DNA of 61,992 nucleotides from Pseudonocardia acidicola (GTDB lineage: Bacteria; Actinomycetota; Actinomycetes; Mycobacteriales; Pseudonocardiaceae). The DNA is taken from NCBI RefSeq assembly GCF_012911935.1, contig NZ_JAAXLA010000038.1:1-61992 (forward strand), written 5' to 3'. Below are positions 7,619 through 16,154 of the stretch, piece after piece; positions within the stretch are counted from its first letter, which is position 1; each line of letters starts with the position of its first letter. A program made the translations under genes and the position numbers. The notes beneath the pieces were generated by a model, which did not search any database, was not told where the DNA came from, and worked only from the letters and a program-made list of their open reading frames with translations.

Positions 7619-8478
7619 CAGGACTTCCCCCCGGTCAGGAACTCCAGCGCCAGGGCGTTGAACACCTCGGCCTGCTCCCACTGCGGCCAGTGCCCCGCGT
7701 CCTTGATCACCTCGAAGCGGGCGTTCGGCATCTTGGCCGCCATGTCCATCCCCGCGGCGGCGGGACCCGACGGGTCGTCACTGGTCCAGACGACCATGGC
7801 CGGGGCGACGACGGCGGCCAGCTCGGCGTCGGTGACCAGGTTGCGCGCGCGGATCTGCGGGTCCTGCAGGCACAGGATGTGCCGCATGGACCCGGCGAAG
7901 CCGGGGCGGGCGTAGATGGCGCGGCGGATGTCGACCAGCTCATCGGTCACCGAGGACGGGTCGGCCATCAGCCACTCCAGCCGGGCCCGGATCCGTTCCT
8001 CGCTCGGGTCGTCGGCGGCGGCCTGCGACAGGCTGCGGATGCGCTCCATCACCTCGGGGGTGGCCATCGTGCCGCCCGGGGTGTTGAGCACGACCCGGCC
8101 GGTGCGCTCCGGGTGCGCGGCCGCGTACTTGATCGCGAGCCAGCCGCCCAGCGACTCCCCGGACAGGTGGGCCTTCTCGATCCCCAGCGCGTCGAGCAGC
8201 CCGTCGAGGTGCGCGACGTAGTCGGGCAGCTCGAGGTCGCGGGTGGCGTGGGTGGTGTAGCCGTGCCCCGGGTACTCGTAGGCGATCACGCGGAAGTGCT
8301 GCGACAGCGGCACGATGTTGTGCGCGTAGGCCTCCAGGTGCCCGCCGGTGCCGTGCATGAGCACCAGCGGCTCGCCGGCGCCGGCCTCCAGGACCCGGGT
8401 CCGCCACTCGCCGACCTGCACGTACCGGACGCCGAACTCGAGGCCGGCCAGCGCGGACCAGACCGACGGCCTGCTCAT
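7618..8478 (-). CDS. Alpha/beta hydrolase, meta-cleavage product hydrolase type
   Basis: Serine hydrolase of 286 residues resembling C-C bond hydrolases such as MhpC, which split the ring-fission product left by an extradiol dioxygenase. The oxyanion motif HGTGG is near residue 41, the nucleophile elbow GESLGGW near 110, the acid in TSDDPSG near 235 and the catalytic His in DAGHWPQWE near 260. The ATG at 8478 overlaps the stop of the isochorismatase-like gene (ATGA). Placed two genes downstream of an MhpB-like dioxygenase, its likely job is to release a short acid from the cleaved ring. The true substrate is unknown. Confidence 0.88.
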   Translation of the reverse strand: MSRPSVWSALAGLEFGVRYVQVGEWRTRVLEAGAGEPLVLMHGTGGHLEAYAHNIVPLSQHFRVIAYEYPGHGYTTHATRDLELPDYVAHLDGLLDALGIEKAHLSGESLGGWLAIKYAAAHPERTGRVVLNTPGGTMATPEVMERIRSLSQAAADDPSEERIRARLEWLMADPSSVTDELVDIRRAIYARPGFAGSMRHILCLQDPQIRARNLVTDAELAAVVAPAMVVWTSDDPSGPAAAGMDMAAKMPNARFEVIKDAGHWPQWEQAEVFNALALEFLTGGKS

Positions 8479-9089
8479 ACCGAGACCCCCGTGCCCTTCA
8501 GCGCGGCCAGCACGTCGGCGCTGGTGGCGACCTCGCCGAGCAGGCCGAGGGTCTCCAGCGACGCCTGGTGGATCTCCGGGCCGGCCGCGCTGCACGCGTC
8601 GGACACCACGATCGTGCGGTAGCCGAGGTCGCCGGCCGAACGGGCGGTGCTCTCCACCGAGATGTTGGTCGCCACGCCCGTGATCATCACGGTGTCGATG
8701 CCGCGGCCGCGCAGCACGGTGTCCAGTTCACTGCCGACGAAGCCGCTGACCCGCTGGTGGGTGACGACGATGTCGCCCTCGGCCGGGGCGAGCGCGTCGA
8801 CGATGCCGGCCGCCGGGGTGCCGTCGACCAGACAGCCCTGCTGACCGACCATGGCCAGCAACGGGAAGTTGCCCACGAGGTCGCCGTAGCCGGGCTGGAA
8901 GGCCACCCGGGTGTAGACGACGAGCGCACCGGCCGCGCGGGCCGCCTCCTGCAGCGCCGCGGTGGTCGGGACGACGCCGGCCGCGGCCGCCTGCTCGGCG
9001 AACAACGCGCCGAAGGCCCCCTCGGGGGTGATCACGTCGTTCTGGAAGTGCACCGCGATGATCGCGGTCCGGCGGGGATCGAGCTCCAT
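8475..9089 (-). CDS. Isochorismatase-like protein lacking the D-K-C triad
   Basis: Rossmann-like isochorismatase-fold protein of 204 residues. All three canonical catalytic positions differ from cysteine hydrolases such as RutB: the Asp of the DMQN motif is His (VHFQND, about residue 14), the Lys of the KxRYSGF loop is replaced (THQRVSGF, about 108) and the Cys of ATNVCVEST is Ser (ATNISVEST, about 142). The fold is otherwise well kept. A non-cysteine subgroup of this family exists, so this need not be a decayed gene. It is coupled to the hydrolase downstream and follows the dioxygenase by 36 bp, so it probably acts on an intermediate of the same pathway. Confidence 0.88.
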   Translation of the reverse strand: MELDPRRTAIIAVHFQNDVITPEGAFGALFAEQAAAAGVVPTTAALQEAARAAGALVVYTRVAFQPGYGDLVGNFPLLAMVGQQGCLVDGTPAAGIVDALAPAEGDIVVTHQRVSGFVGSELDTVLRGRGIDTVMITGVATNISVESTARSAGDLGYRTIVVSDACSAAGPEIHQASLETLGLLGEVATSADVLAALKGTGVSV

Positions 9090-9125
9090 GACTGCCTTTC
9101 TCCGGGGTGGCGCGGGGGTGGGGAC

Positions 9126-10070
9126 TCAGGCCGGGACGGTGCGTGCGGTGGTCAGCCCGAATCCGGCGATCCACTCGGGAATCGCCTCGTAGAAGGAGGT
9201 CTCGACCTGGTAGCGGCCGCCGGCGGCGAGCGCGGCGTAGGCCGCGATCCAGGTGCGGACCTCGTGCGCGGAGTGCCCGCCGTTCTCGACGAACCAGTCC
9301 ACCGCCCAGTCGTCCACCCGCTCGAGGTCCCCCGCGGCGAGCACGCCCATGACCTCGGTGTCCCACTGCGGGTTGAGCGGCATCAGGTCCGACGTTCCCG
9401 CCGCGAAGCCCGCGATGGCGTCGATCACCCGGGCCTCCCGGACCGCGCGTTCGGACGGGGTCGGGTTGCGCCCGGCGATCAGGCGCTCGGCCACCGGCGG
9501 CGGGGCGCCGTCCAGCCGTGGCACGGGCGGGTCGTGCGACAGCCCCCCGGAACCGACCACCAGCACCCGCCTGCCGGTCGCCGCGGCGCCGCGGCCGACG
9601 GCCTCGCCGAGCAGGCGGATGCGGGACACCGGGCCGAGTGGCTCGGCGACGCAGTTGATGAACACGGGCACCAGCGGGACCGCGTCGATCGCCCCGAACA
9701 GCAGTTCCAGGGGCTGGCCGAAGCCGTGGTCGACCTGCATGCGTTCGGACACCGCGACGTCGATGCCGGAGGCGAGGACCTCACGGGCGATTGCGCGCGC
9801 CGCCTCGGCGTCGACCGGCAGCGGGCCCGTGGGCAGTCCGTAGTCGCCGACCGACTCGGCCGCCGCGCCGATGCAGAACGGCGGCATCACGTCGTAGAAG
9901 AACCCGTTGTAGTGGTCGGGTCCGAAGATCACGACCAGTTCGGGGCCGTAGTCGCGGATGAATGCGCGGGCCCGGTCGAAGGCGGACTCCACGCGGTCGA
10001 CGACCTCCGGCGCGGGCTCCGCCCGGCCCATCAGCGGGGTGTGCGAGGTGGTGCAGAGTGCCAAGGACAT
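9126..10070 (-). CDS. mhpB: MhpB-type extradiol ring-cleavage dioxygenase
   Basis: Class III (LigB-type) Fe(II) extradiol dioxygenase of 314 residues, the same length as E. coli MhpB, 2,3-dihydroxyphenylpropionate 1,2-dioxygenase. Shared landmarks include SHTPLMG at the N-terminus, APDHYNGFFYDV-like GPDHYNGFFYDVMPP near residue 50, the catalytic His in QVDHGFGQPLE near 113, GSGGLSHDPPVP near 175 and the tail PEWIAGFG. It opens a catechol-type ring next to the hydroxyls. First gene of a four-gene leftward operon with a divergent GntR regulator. Family call is strong; the substrate could be any alkyl catechol. Confidence 0.93.
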   Translation of the reverse strand: MSLALCTTSHTPLMGRAEPAPEVVDRVESAFDRARAFIRDYGPELVVIFGPDHYNGFFYDVMPPFCIGAAAESVGDYGLPTGPLPVDAEAARAIAREVLASGIDVAVSERMQVDHGFGQPLELLFGAIDAVPLVPVFINCVAEPLGPVSRIRLLGEAVGRGAAATGRRVLVVGSGGLSHDPPVPRLDGAPPPVAERLIAGRNPTPSERAVREARVIDAIAGFAAGTSDLMPLNPQWDTEVMGVLAAGDLERVDDWAVDWFVENGGHSAHEVRTWIAAYAALAAGGRYQVETSFYEAIPEWIAGFGLTTARTVPA

Positions 10071-10079
10071 CGTCGGCTC

Positions 10080-10100
10080 CTAGCATTCTAGCGTTCCAAC
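10080..10100. promoter_or_regulatory. CTAGCAT operator, copy 1 (mhpB operon / GntR gene)
   Basis: CTAGCATTCTAGCGTTCCAAC lies 9 bp upstream of the mhpB start, in the divergent region shared with the GntR gene. The core CTAGCATTCTAG is a near-palindrome, and AGCATTCT is followed at once by AGCGTTCC, an 8-bp direct repeat. Matching boxes sit at 14261 and 20949 ahead of functionally related genes. The position would allow repression of mhpB and autoregulation. Confidence 0.7.
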
Positions 10101-10186
10101 GATCGTAGGGTGGGTGGTGTGCGCGGGCAAGACCTCTCCCCGGCGGTCGGGGCGCCGGTACCGGCCCACCCCGTTACGCTGGAAGG

Positions 10187-10927
10187 ATGACCATGACCGA
10201 CGGCTTCGGGCTCCGGCCCGGCGCGGGCCCTGCCCGCTCGTCGTCCGTACGCCTCGGCTCGCTGGTCTACGAACAGCTCAAGGAGCGCCTGCTCGAGGGC
10301 GTCTACGCCGCCGGAGAGCGACTGCAGGTCGAGGCGCTCAAGACGCAGTTCCAGGTGAGCAAGCAACCGGTGATGGAGGCTCTGCGGCGGCTCTCCGGCG
10401 AGGGACTCGTCGAGATCATCCCGCAGGTCGGCTGCCAGGTGTGCAGCTACCCGGCACAGGAGGTCGACGACTTCTTCCGGCTCTTCGGGGGTGTAGAGGG
10501 CACGATCGCCGAGGTCGCAGCGGCCCGGCGCACCGACGCCCAGCTGCAGCGGCTCGTGCTGGTGGAGGACCGCATCGCGAGCCTGCGCGCGGTCACCGAC
10601 CCCGAACGACGCAGCCACGGCTACCGGGTGCACAACCGCGAGTTCCACGCCGTCGTGCACGAGATGGCCGGCTCGGAGGTCATGGCCACCACCAGCCGCC
10701 GGATGTGGGACCTCAGCGACTTCCTGATCAACACGACCGGCATCCCCACCCCGCTGTCGGAGGCGCTCGACCGGCGCCACGCCGACCACCAGCGGATCGT
10801 CGAGGCACTGCGCGCACGGCACGGCGCCGCGGCGCGCCGCGAGATGGAATCCCACATCGCGGGCACCGTCGACATCATCCGGCTGGAGGCCAGGGCGGCC
10901 GGTCTGGCCGCCCACGGCGGCAGCTGA
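10187..10927 (+). CDS. GntR family transcriptional regulator (FadR/FCD subfamily)
   Basis: DNA-binding regulator of 246 residues. The winged helix-turn-helix spans about residues 22-90 (YEQLKERLLEGVYAAGERL, then VSKQPVMEALRRLSGEGLV), followed by an all-helical FCD ligand domain with metal-site-type histidines (HNREFH near 147, HQRI near 203, SHIAGT near 226). FCD regulators usually bind carboxylic-acid effectors. A TACGCT -10 hexamer lies 6 nt before the ATG at 10187, suggesting a leaderless start; a GGAAGG also suits the second ATG at 10193. Divergent from the mhpB operon with a shared operator, it is the obvious candidate regulator of the catabolic genes in this window. Confidence 0.9.
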   Translation: MTMTDGFGLRPGAGPARSSSVRLGSLVYEQLKERLLEGVYAAGERLQVEALKTQFQVSKQPVMEALRRLSGEGLVEIIPQVGCQVCSYPAQEVDDFFRLFGGVEGTIAEVAAARRTDAQLQRLVLVEDRIASLRAVTDPERRSHGYRVHNREFHAVVHEMAGSEVMATTSRRMWDLSDFLINTTGIPTPLSEALDRRHADHQRIVEALRARHGAAARREMESHIAGTVDIIRLEARAAGLAAHGGS

Positions 10928-10945
10928 CCGACCCCGCTCCCGGCG

Positions 10946-11812
10946 TCACGCCAGCGCCGCCGCCAGCAGGTCGACCTGCCCGGGGTCGGCCCGGCACGGG
11001 AAGAGCACCAGCTCGTCGCAGCCCGCTTCAGACATCGCGGCCACGGTGTCGCGCACGGCGCCGACGCTGGTCAGCGCGGCGTCCGCCACCGCGGCGGCCC
11101 CGGCGCCGACGAACGCGTAATAGTCGGCCAGGTACTCCCGGGCGTGCCGAGGCCCGTCGTCACCGAGCGCGAAGTAGGCCACCACCATCAGCCGCGGCGC
11201 GCCGTCGCGACCGTGCCGCCCCCACGCGGCACGCACCGCGGCCGCGCCCTCCGCGAAGAACCCCGTGCTGCCGGCTATCCAGCCGTCGCCGAACCGGCCC
11301 ACCCGCTCCAGGGCGGGGGCCGACCGGCCCCCGAGCACGATCCGCGGCCGGCCGTTCGACGGCGCGGGACCCACCCGGCCCGGCCCGGGCGGGCCGGCCC
11401 AGGTCTCGTGCAGCTCGGTGAGCACCTGGTCGAGCCGCCGGCCCCGGGTGCGGAAGTCGGCGCCGGCGGCGCGGTAGTCGTCCGGCCGGGTGCCGACGCC
11501 GAGCCCCAGGGTGAACCGGCCGCCCGACAGCCGGTCGAGCGTCGCGGCCTGGCTGGCCAGCAACGCCGACGGCCCCCGGCTCGGCGCCAGCAGCACGTAG
11601 CTGCCCAACCCGATCCGTTCGGTCACGGCGGCCGCCGCGCCGAGCGTGATCAGCGGCTCGTAGTTGTCGTAGACCAGCCGGTCCAGCGTGGCCAGCGAGG
11701 CGAACCCGGCGGCCTCCGACCGCCGGGCCCACTCCACGATCTGGCCCGGCCGTGCGCCCGGGATCGCCGCGGGAAGCCCGATCCCGACGCGCGTTCCTGC
11801 CGTGTCAGCCAA
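10946..11812 (-). CDS. LLM class flavin-dependent oxidoreductase (288 aa)
   Basis: Luciferase-like TIM-barrel flavoprotein using FMN or F420. Features are RVGIGLPAAIP at the N-terminus, the LGSYVLLAPSRGPSALL strand near residue 70, the LSGGRFTLGLGVGTRPDDY signature near 95-113 and a C-terminal GCDELVLFPC. The only start that fits is a TTG at 11812, preceded by AAGGGG; it overlaps the end of the upstream LLM gene by 8 bp. Third and last gene of a leftward LLM operon whose promoter carries the CTAGCAT box. Substrate unknown; shorter members like this are often F420-dependent, which I cannot decide here. Confidence 0.87.
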   Translation of the reverse strand: MADTAGTRVGIGLPAAIPGARPGQIVEWARRSEAAGFASLATLDRLVYDNYEPLITLGAAAAVTERIGLGSYVLLAPSRGPSALLASQAATLDRLSGGRFTLGLGVGTRPDDYRAAGADFRTRGRRLDQVLTELHETWAGPPGPGRVGPAPSNGRPRIVLGGRSAPALERVGRFGDGWIAGSTGFFAEGAAAVRAAWGRHGRDGAPRLMVVAYFALGDDGPRHAREYLADYYAFVGAGAAAVADAALTSVGAVRDTVAAMSEAGCDELVLFPCRADPGQVDLLAAALA

Positions 11813-12896
11813 GCTCCAGCCCCTTCAGTGCCGGGATCACCTCGCGCCCGTACAGCTCGTAGGAGCGCAGGGTCTGCTCACGGGTGAGGGTGCCGAACGA
11901 CCCCCAGAAGATGATGTTGCCGCACTGCAGCGTCTTCGCCTGCTCGGCCAGCTGGTCACGTACCGTCTCCGGCGAGCCCACGCAGATGACGCCCGCCTCC
12001 TGGAGGCCCTCCCAGCTGATCGGCCCCGAGGTGAACGGCCGGAAGAACGACTCGTAGTACTCGTAGCCGGCCGGGACGTTGTCCAGGTCGTCGAAGATCG
12101 CGGCTTCCTTGAACAGCGCGAACAGGTGGTCGAGCGCCGGCTCGGCGATGTCGCGGGCCTGCTCGTCGGAGTCGGCGATGAAGATGTTGCGCATCACCGC
12201 GAGCTGGTCCGGGCTCGTCGAGTTCCCGGCCTCGGCCGCCGACTTGCGGTACCGGTCGAACATGTCCTTCGTCTGGCCGGTCGGCAGGAACGTGTGGCCC
12301 ATCTTGTAGCCCTGACGGCCGGCCCATTCGACGGTCTCGGGGCTGAGCGCCGTGATCCACACCGGCGGGTTGGGCTGCTGCAGCGGCCGCGGCCAGATGG
12401 TGACGTTGTCGTAGTTCCAGAACCGGCCCTTGTGGCTGAAGACCGGGTTGCGCCACGCGGTGTGGATGAGCTCCATGCCCTCCTCGAAACGGGGCCGGGT
12501 CTCCTCCATGGGGACGCCCTGCTTGAGGAACTCCTGCTCGTCGACGCCACGGCCCAGGCCGACCTCGAGCCGGCCGCCGGTGAGGTAGTCGAGCATCGCC
12601 GCCTCCTCGGCGAGCCGGCGCGGGTCGTGGAACGGGATGATGTTGGCCATCACGCCCAGCCGCATGTTCTTCGTCAGCTTCGCAACGGTCGCCACCAACA
12701 GGTTGGGCGAGGGGCTGACGTTGTACGCGGTGAAGTGGTGCTCGCTGAAGAAGATCCCGTCGAAGCCCTGCTCGTCGGCCTTCAACCACGACTCGAGGTG
12801 CCAGTCGTAGAGCTCGGCACACTTGGCCGGATCGAACTTCGCCGGGTCCGGGTCGTACGGGTAGTTGAAGATGTCGAAGATCCAGCTCTTGACCAT
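11805..12896 (-). CDS. LLM class flavin-dependent oxidoreductase (363 aa)
   Basis: Luciferase-like monooxygenase of 363 residues. The N-terminal strand VKSWIFDIFNYPYD, the FFSEHHFTAYN motif near residue 50, LGVMANIIPFHDPRRLAEE near 80-98 and LTGGRLEVGLGRGVDEQE near 105-122 are classic for FMN-dependent bacterial luciferase relatives. AAAGGAG lies at good spacing before the ATG. The middle gene of three LLM genes; all three differ in length and sequence, so they are not recent duplicates and probably act on different steps or as hetero-partners. Substrate unknown. Confidence 0.9.
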   Translation of the reverse strand: MVKSWIFDIFNYPYDPDPAKFDPAKCAELYDWHLESWLKADEQGFDGIFFSEHHFTAYNVSPSPNLLVATVAKLTKNMRLGVMANIIPFHDPRRLAEEAAMLDYLTGGRLEVGLGRGVDEQEFLKQGVPMEETRPRFEEGMELIHTAWRNPVFSHKGRFWNYDNVTIWPRPLQQPNPPVWITALSPETVEWAGRQGYKMGHTFLPTGQTKDMFDRYRKSAAEAGNSTSPDQLAVMRNIFIADSDEQARDIAEPALDHLFALFKEAAIFDDLDNVPAGYEYYESFFRPFTSGPISWEGLQEAGVICVGSPETVRDQLAEQAKTLQCGNIIFWGSFGTLTREQTLRSYELYGREVIPALKGLELG

Positions 12897-12944
12897 GGAA
12901 CGCTCCTTTGCGCTCGAGGGCCGGTGCGGGTCGGACGGACGGGT

Positions 12945-14216
12945 TCAGTGGGTGGGTGCGTTCCAGACGGGGGTGTCGAACTCCGGGCGCAGCGTCGGCT
13001 CGAACCGGTCCAGCTTGACGCCGATCTTCGGCAGCACACGCTCGACCAGCAGCTCGTTGCTGCGCAGCAGCTTGTCGATCGGGGCGGGGCCGATGCCCAT
13101 CCACAGCACGAGCAGCTCGATGCCGAACATCTCGATCGCCTGCTCGAGCTTGCGGGCCACGGTGTCGACCGAGCCGGTGATCGAATACCCGCGGTCGACC
13201 ATGGTCCGGTAGTTGTTCGCGATCGGCCCCTCCTCGCCGGGATAGCGCAGGGCCTCGTTGAACCCGAAGTGGTCGTGCCACTCCGGCCAGATGAAGCCGA
13301 GCGCGTCGGAGCCGATCGCGAAGGCCTCCTCGTCGGTGTCGGCCACGACGATCTCGCGGAAGTGCCCGACGTTCTGCCCCCAGCCGATCGACGGGTCGCG
13401 CCGCTTGGCCTCCTCGTGATAGGCGTCCAGGCAGGCCTTCACCGTCTCCTCGATCGGGGAGAAGATGATCGGCCAGCCGCCCTCACGGGCCGCCCAGCGG
13501 ATCGTGTTGGGGCTCAACGTGAACGGCACCATCAGCTCGATGGTCGACGGGTCCTGCAACGTGTTGGGTGCGATCCCGATCTTGGCGAGCTCGCCGTCGG
13601 GGCCGAGCGTGCCGGGCGCCATCGCCCGGGTGCCCGGGTGGTCCCAGGAGATCCCGGGCGGCGGGACCTGCCAGTGCTTGCCCTGGAAGGAGAACTCGCG
13701 GTTCTCCCAGAGCCCGCGCACGATCCGGTACGCCTCCTCGAACAGCTCCCGGTTCACCGCGTCGTGGGTGGCGTACTCGGGGTCGGTCGCGTAGGTGGCG
13801 ACGGCGTTGTTCTTCTGTCCGATCGTGGTGACGTGCCGGCTCTGGTAACCACGGGCGAACCCGGCGAACATCCGGCCGCCGCTGAAGTGGTCGAGCATCG
13901 CCAGGTCCTCGGCCACCAGGACCGGATTGCGGGCGGGCAGCACGGTCGCCATCTGGCCGACGCGCAGCTTCCTGGTGATCCCGGCCGCCCAGGAGCCGAG
14001 CAGGATCGGATTGTTCGACATCTCGAGGCCCTCGAGATGGAAGTGGTGTTCGGAGAACGCCGCGAAGTCGAAGCCGAGGTCGTCGAGTTGGCGGAGCACG
14101 GCGGCGTTCTCGAACAGCGCCCGCTGGTAGAAGTTCGGGTTCGCGCCGGCGTAGCCACCACGGAACTCCTCCGGGGTCGCCGCCGCGCTGGGCAGCAGGA
14201 ACGTTCCCAACCTCAT
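12945..14216 (-). CDS. LLM class flavin-dependent oxidoreductase (423 aa)
   Basis: The longest of three clustered luciferase-like monooxygenases. It starts RLGTFLLPSAAATPEEF and has AFSEHHFHLEG near residue 52, the ATVLPARNPVLVAEDLAML strand-helix near 90 and FSGGRMFAGFARGYQSRH near 112-130. It carries an insertion of about 60 residues after the barrel core (DPEYATHDAVNRELFEEAYRIV and the following ISWDHPG loop) relative to the 363-residue neighbour. A GGAGG precedes the ATG. It is the promoter-proximal gene and has a CTAGCAT box 45 bp upstream, shared with the divergent MFS transporter. Confidence 0.9.
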   Translation of the reverse strand: MRLGTFLLPSAAATPEEFRGGYAGANPNFYQRALFENAAVLRQLDDLGFDFAAFSEHHFHLEGLEMSNNPILLGSWAAGITRKLRVGQMATVLPARNPVLVAEDLAMLDHFSGGRMFAGFARGYQSRHVTTIGQKNNAVATYATDPEYATHDAVNRELFEEAYRIVRGLWENREFSFQGKHWQVPPPGISWDHPGTRAMAPGTLGPDGELAKIGIAPNTLQDPSTIELMVPFTLSPNTIRWAAREGGWPIIFSPIEETVKACLDAYHEEAKRRDPSIGWGQNVGHFREIVVADTDEEAFAIGSDALGFIWPEWHDHFGFNEALRYPGEEGPIANNYRTMVDRGYSITGSVDTVARKLEQAIEMFGIELLVLWMGIGPAPIDKLLRSNELLVERVLPKIGVKLDRFEPTLRPEFDTPVWNAPTH

Positions 14217-14260
14217 GGTGGAAGAACCTCCGGGAGCGTCAGAAGGCCCTCATTGGCCTC

Positions 14261-14280
14261 CTAGCATGCCAGCATGCAAC
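14261..14280. promoter_or_regulatory. CTAGCAT operator, copy 2 (LLM operon / MFS gene)
   Basis: CTAGCATGCCAGCATGCAAC lies in the divergent region between the LLM operon and the transporter. It differs by one base from the palindrome CTAGCATGCTAG and contains AGCATGC twice at an 8-bp period, exactly as at 10080. The trailing AAC is also shared with that copy. Confidence 0.7.
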
Positions 14281-14371
14281 ACGTGCCTCAGATCACTGTC
14301 AAGGTACCCGGAGAGAGTGATCACTCCGACGGGCGACGCGTGGACGAGGAACGCACCGCGGAGTAATTTAG

Positions 14372-16096
14372 TTGTCTATGCTAAGCACTTCGATCGGACA
14401 GTTGCCGTCCCGCTACAAGTGGGTCGCGCTGTCCAACACGACCATCGGCGTGCTGATCGTGACCATCAACATGTCGATCCTGCTCATCGCGTTGCCCGAC
14501 ATCTTCCGTGGTATCGGCATCGACCCGCTGGCCCCGGGCAACATCAGCTACCTGCTGTGGCTGATCATGGGCTACCTGGTCGTGACCGCCGTGCTCGTGG
14601 TGAGCTTCGGCCGGCTGGGCGACATGTTCGGTCGCACCCGCATGTACAACCTGGGGTTCGCGGTGTTCACCGTGTTCTCCGTGCTGCTCGCCGCCACCTG
14701 GATGCACGGTGACGCCGCGGCGATCTGGCTGATCGTCATGCGCGTGCTGCAGGGCATCGGCGGGGCACTGCTGCTGGCCAACTCCACCGCGATCCTCACC
14801 GACGCCTTCCCCACCCACCAGCGCGGCCTGGCCCTGGGCATCAACTCCGTCGCGGCCATCGCCGGGTCGTTCCTCGGCCTCGTCGTAGGTGGCGTGCTCG
14901 GCCCGCTGAACTGGCATCTGGTGTTCCTCGCGTCGGTCCCGGTCGGGGTGTTCGGGACCGCCTGGGCCTACCTCAAGCTGCACGACACCGGCGTCCGCAA
15001 GCCGGCGAAGCTGGACTGGTGGGGCAACATCACCTTCGCCGTCGGGCTCGTCGCGGTGCTGGTCGGCATCACCTACGGCATCCAGCCCTACGCCGGGCAC
15101 ACCATGGGCTGGACCAGCCCGGCGGTGCTCACCCTGATCGTCGGCGGGATCGTCGTCCTCGGCGCATTCGCGGTCATCGAGACCCGGGTGGCCGAGCCGA
15201 TGTTCCACCTGTCGCTGTTCCGGATCCGGGCCTTCACCGCCGGCAACCTGGCGAACCTGCTCGCCGCGCTCGGCCGCGGTGGCCTGCAGTTCATCCTGAT
15301 CATCTGGCTGCAGGGCATCTGGCTGCCCGAGCACGGGTTCGCGTTCGAGCGGACACCGCTGTGGGCCGGGATCTACATGGTCCCGCTGACCATCGGCTTC
15401 CTCGTCGCCGGGCCGATCTCCGGAGTGCTGTCCGACCGGTTCGGCGCCCGCCCGTTCGCCACCGGCGGCATGATCGTCGCGGCTGCGAGCTTCCTGCTGC
15501 TCGACGTGCTCCCGGTCGACTTCGACTACCGGCTGTTCGCGCTGCTGCTCGCCGTGAACGGGCTGGCCATGGGCCTGTTCAGCTCGCCCAACCGCGCCGC
15601 CATCATGAACAGCCTGCCGCCCGGCCAGCGCGGCGTGGGCGCCGGGATGACCTCGACGTTCCAGAACGCCGCGACGGTGCTGTCCATCGGCGTGTTCTTC
15701 TCCATGCTCATCCTCGGGCTGTCGCAGACGTTGCCCGGCACGATGTTCAACGGCCTGGTCGCCCAGGGCGTACCCGCCGACGCCGCAGCCAGGGTGGCCG
15801 CGCTGCCGCCGGTCGGGACGCTGTTCGCCGCACTGCTGGGCTACAACCCGATCCAGACCCTGCTCGGCCCCGGCGTGCTCGCCGGGCTGAGCCCGCAGCA
15901 GGCCCAGTTCCTCACCGGGCGGACCTTCTTCCCCGAGCTGATCTCCGGACCGTTCGCCGACGGGCTCACCCTGGCCCTCGGGTTCGCGGCCACAGCCTGC
16001 CTGATCGCCGGGATCGCCTCGGCCCTGCGCGGCGGCAAGTACCTGCACCAGGAGGCCGAAGCGGCGACACCGGACCCCGCCCCGGCCCGCGCCTGA
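14372..16096 (+). CDS. MFS transporter, DHA2-type (14 TM)
   Basis: Integral membrane transporter of 574 residues with about 14 hydrophobic helices, the size of DHA2 drug/H+ antiporters. The motif-A loop GRLGDMFGRTRMY follows helix 2 near residue 85, and a motif-C-like GSFLGLVVGGVLGP lies near 170. The second half keeps the corresponding SGVLSDRFGARP loop near 350. A GGAG sits 8 nt before the TTG at 14372; the ATG at 14378 is the alternative. Divergent from the LLM operon and sharing its CTAGCAT box, it probably imports the substrate or exports a toxic intermediate of the catabolic pathway. Direction is not decidable from sequence. Confidence 0.9.
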   Translation: MSMLSTSIGQLPSRYKWVALSNTTIGVLIVTINMSILLIALPDIFRGIGIDPLAPGNISYLLWLIMGYLVVTAVLVVSFGRLGDMFGRTRMYNLGFAVFTVFSVLLAATWMHGDAAAIWLIVMRVLQGIGGALLLANSTAILTDAFPTHQRGLALGINSVAAIAGSFLGLVVGGVLGPLNWHLVFLASVPVGVFGTAWAYLKLHDTGVRKPAKLDWWGNITFAVGLVAVLVGITYGIQPYAGHTMGWTSPAVLTLIVGGIVVLGAFAVIETRVAEPMFHLSLFRIRAFTAGNLANLLAALGRGGLQFILIIWLQGIWLPEHGFAFERTPLWAGIYMVPLTIGFLVAGPISGVLSDRFGARPFATGGMIVAAASFLLLDVLPVDFDYRLFALLLAVNGLAMGLFSSPNRAAIMNSLPPGQRGVGAGMTSTFQNAATVLSIGVFFSMLILGLSQTLPGTMFNGLVAQGVPADAAARVAALPPVGTLFAALLGYNPIQTLLGPGVLAGLSPQQAQFLTGRTFFPELISGPFADGLTLALGFAATACLIAGIASALRGGKYLHQEAEAATPDPAPARA

Positions 16097-16154
16097 ACCG
16101 TTTACCTGCAGATCGAGGGCGCTTTACCGATCACAGTCTGCAATCCTTGCGCCC

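Noticed and set aside
11688..14264. 858-codon open frame on the plus strand
   Set aside because: Antisense to three LLM genes whose motifs are unambiguous; the product is a Val/Glu/Leu/Arg-rich shadow.
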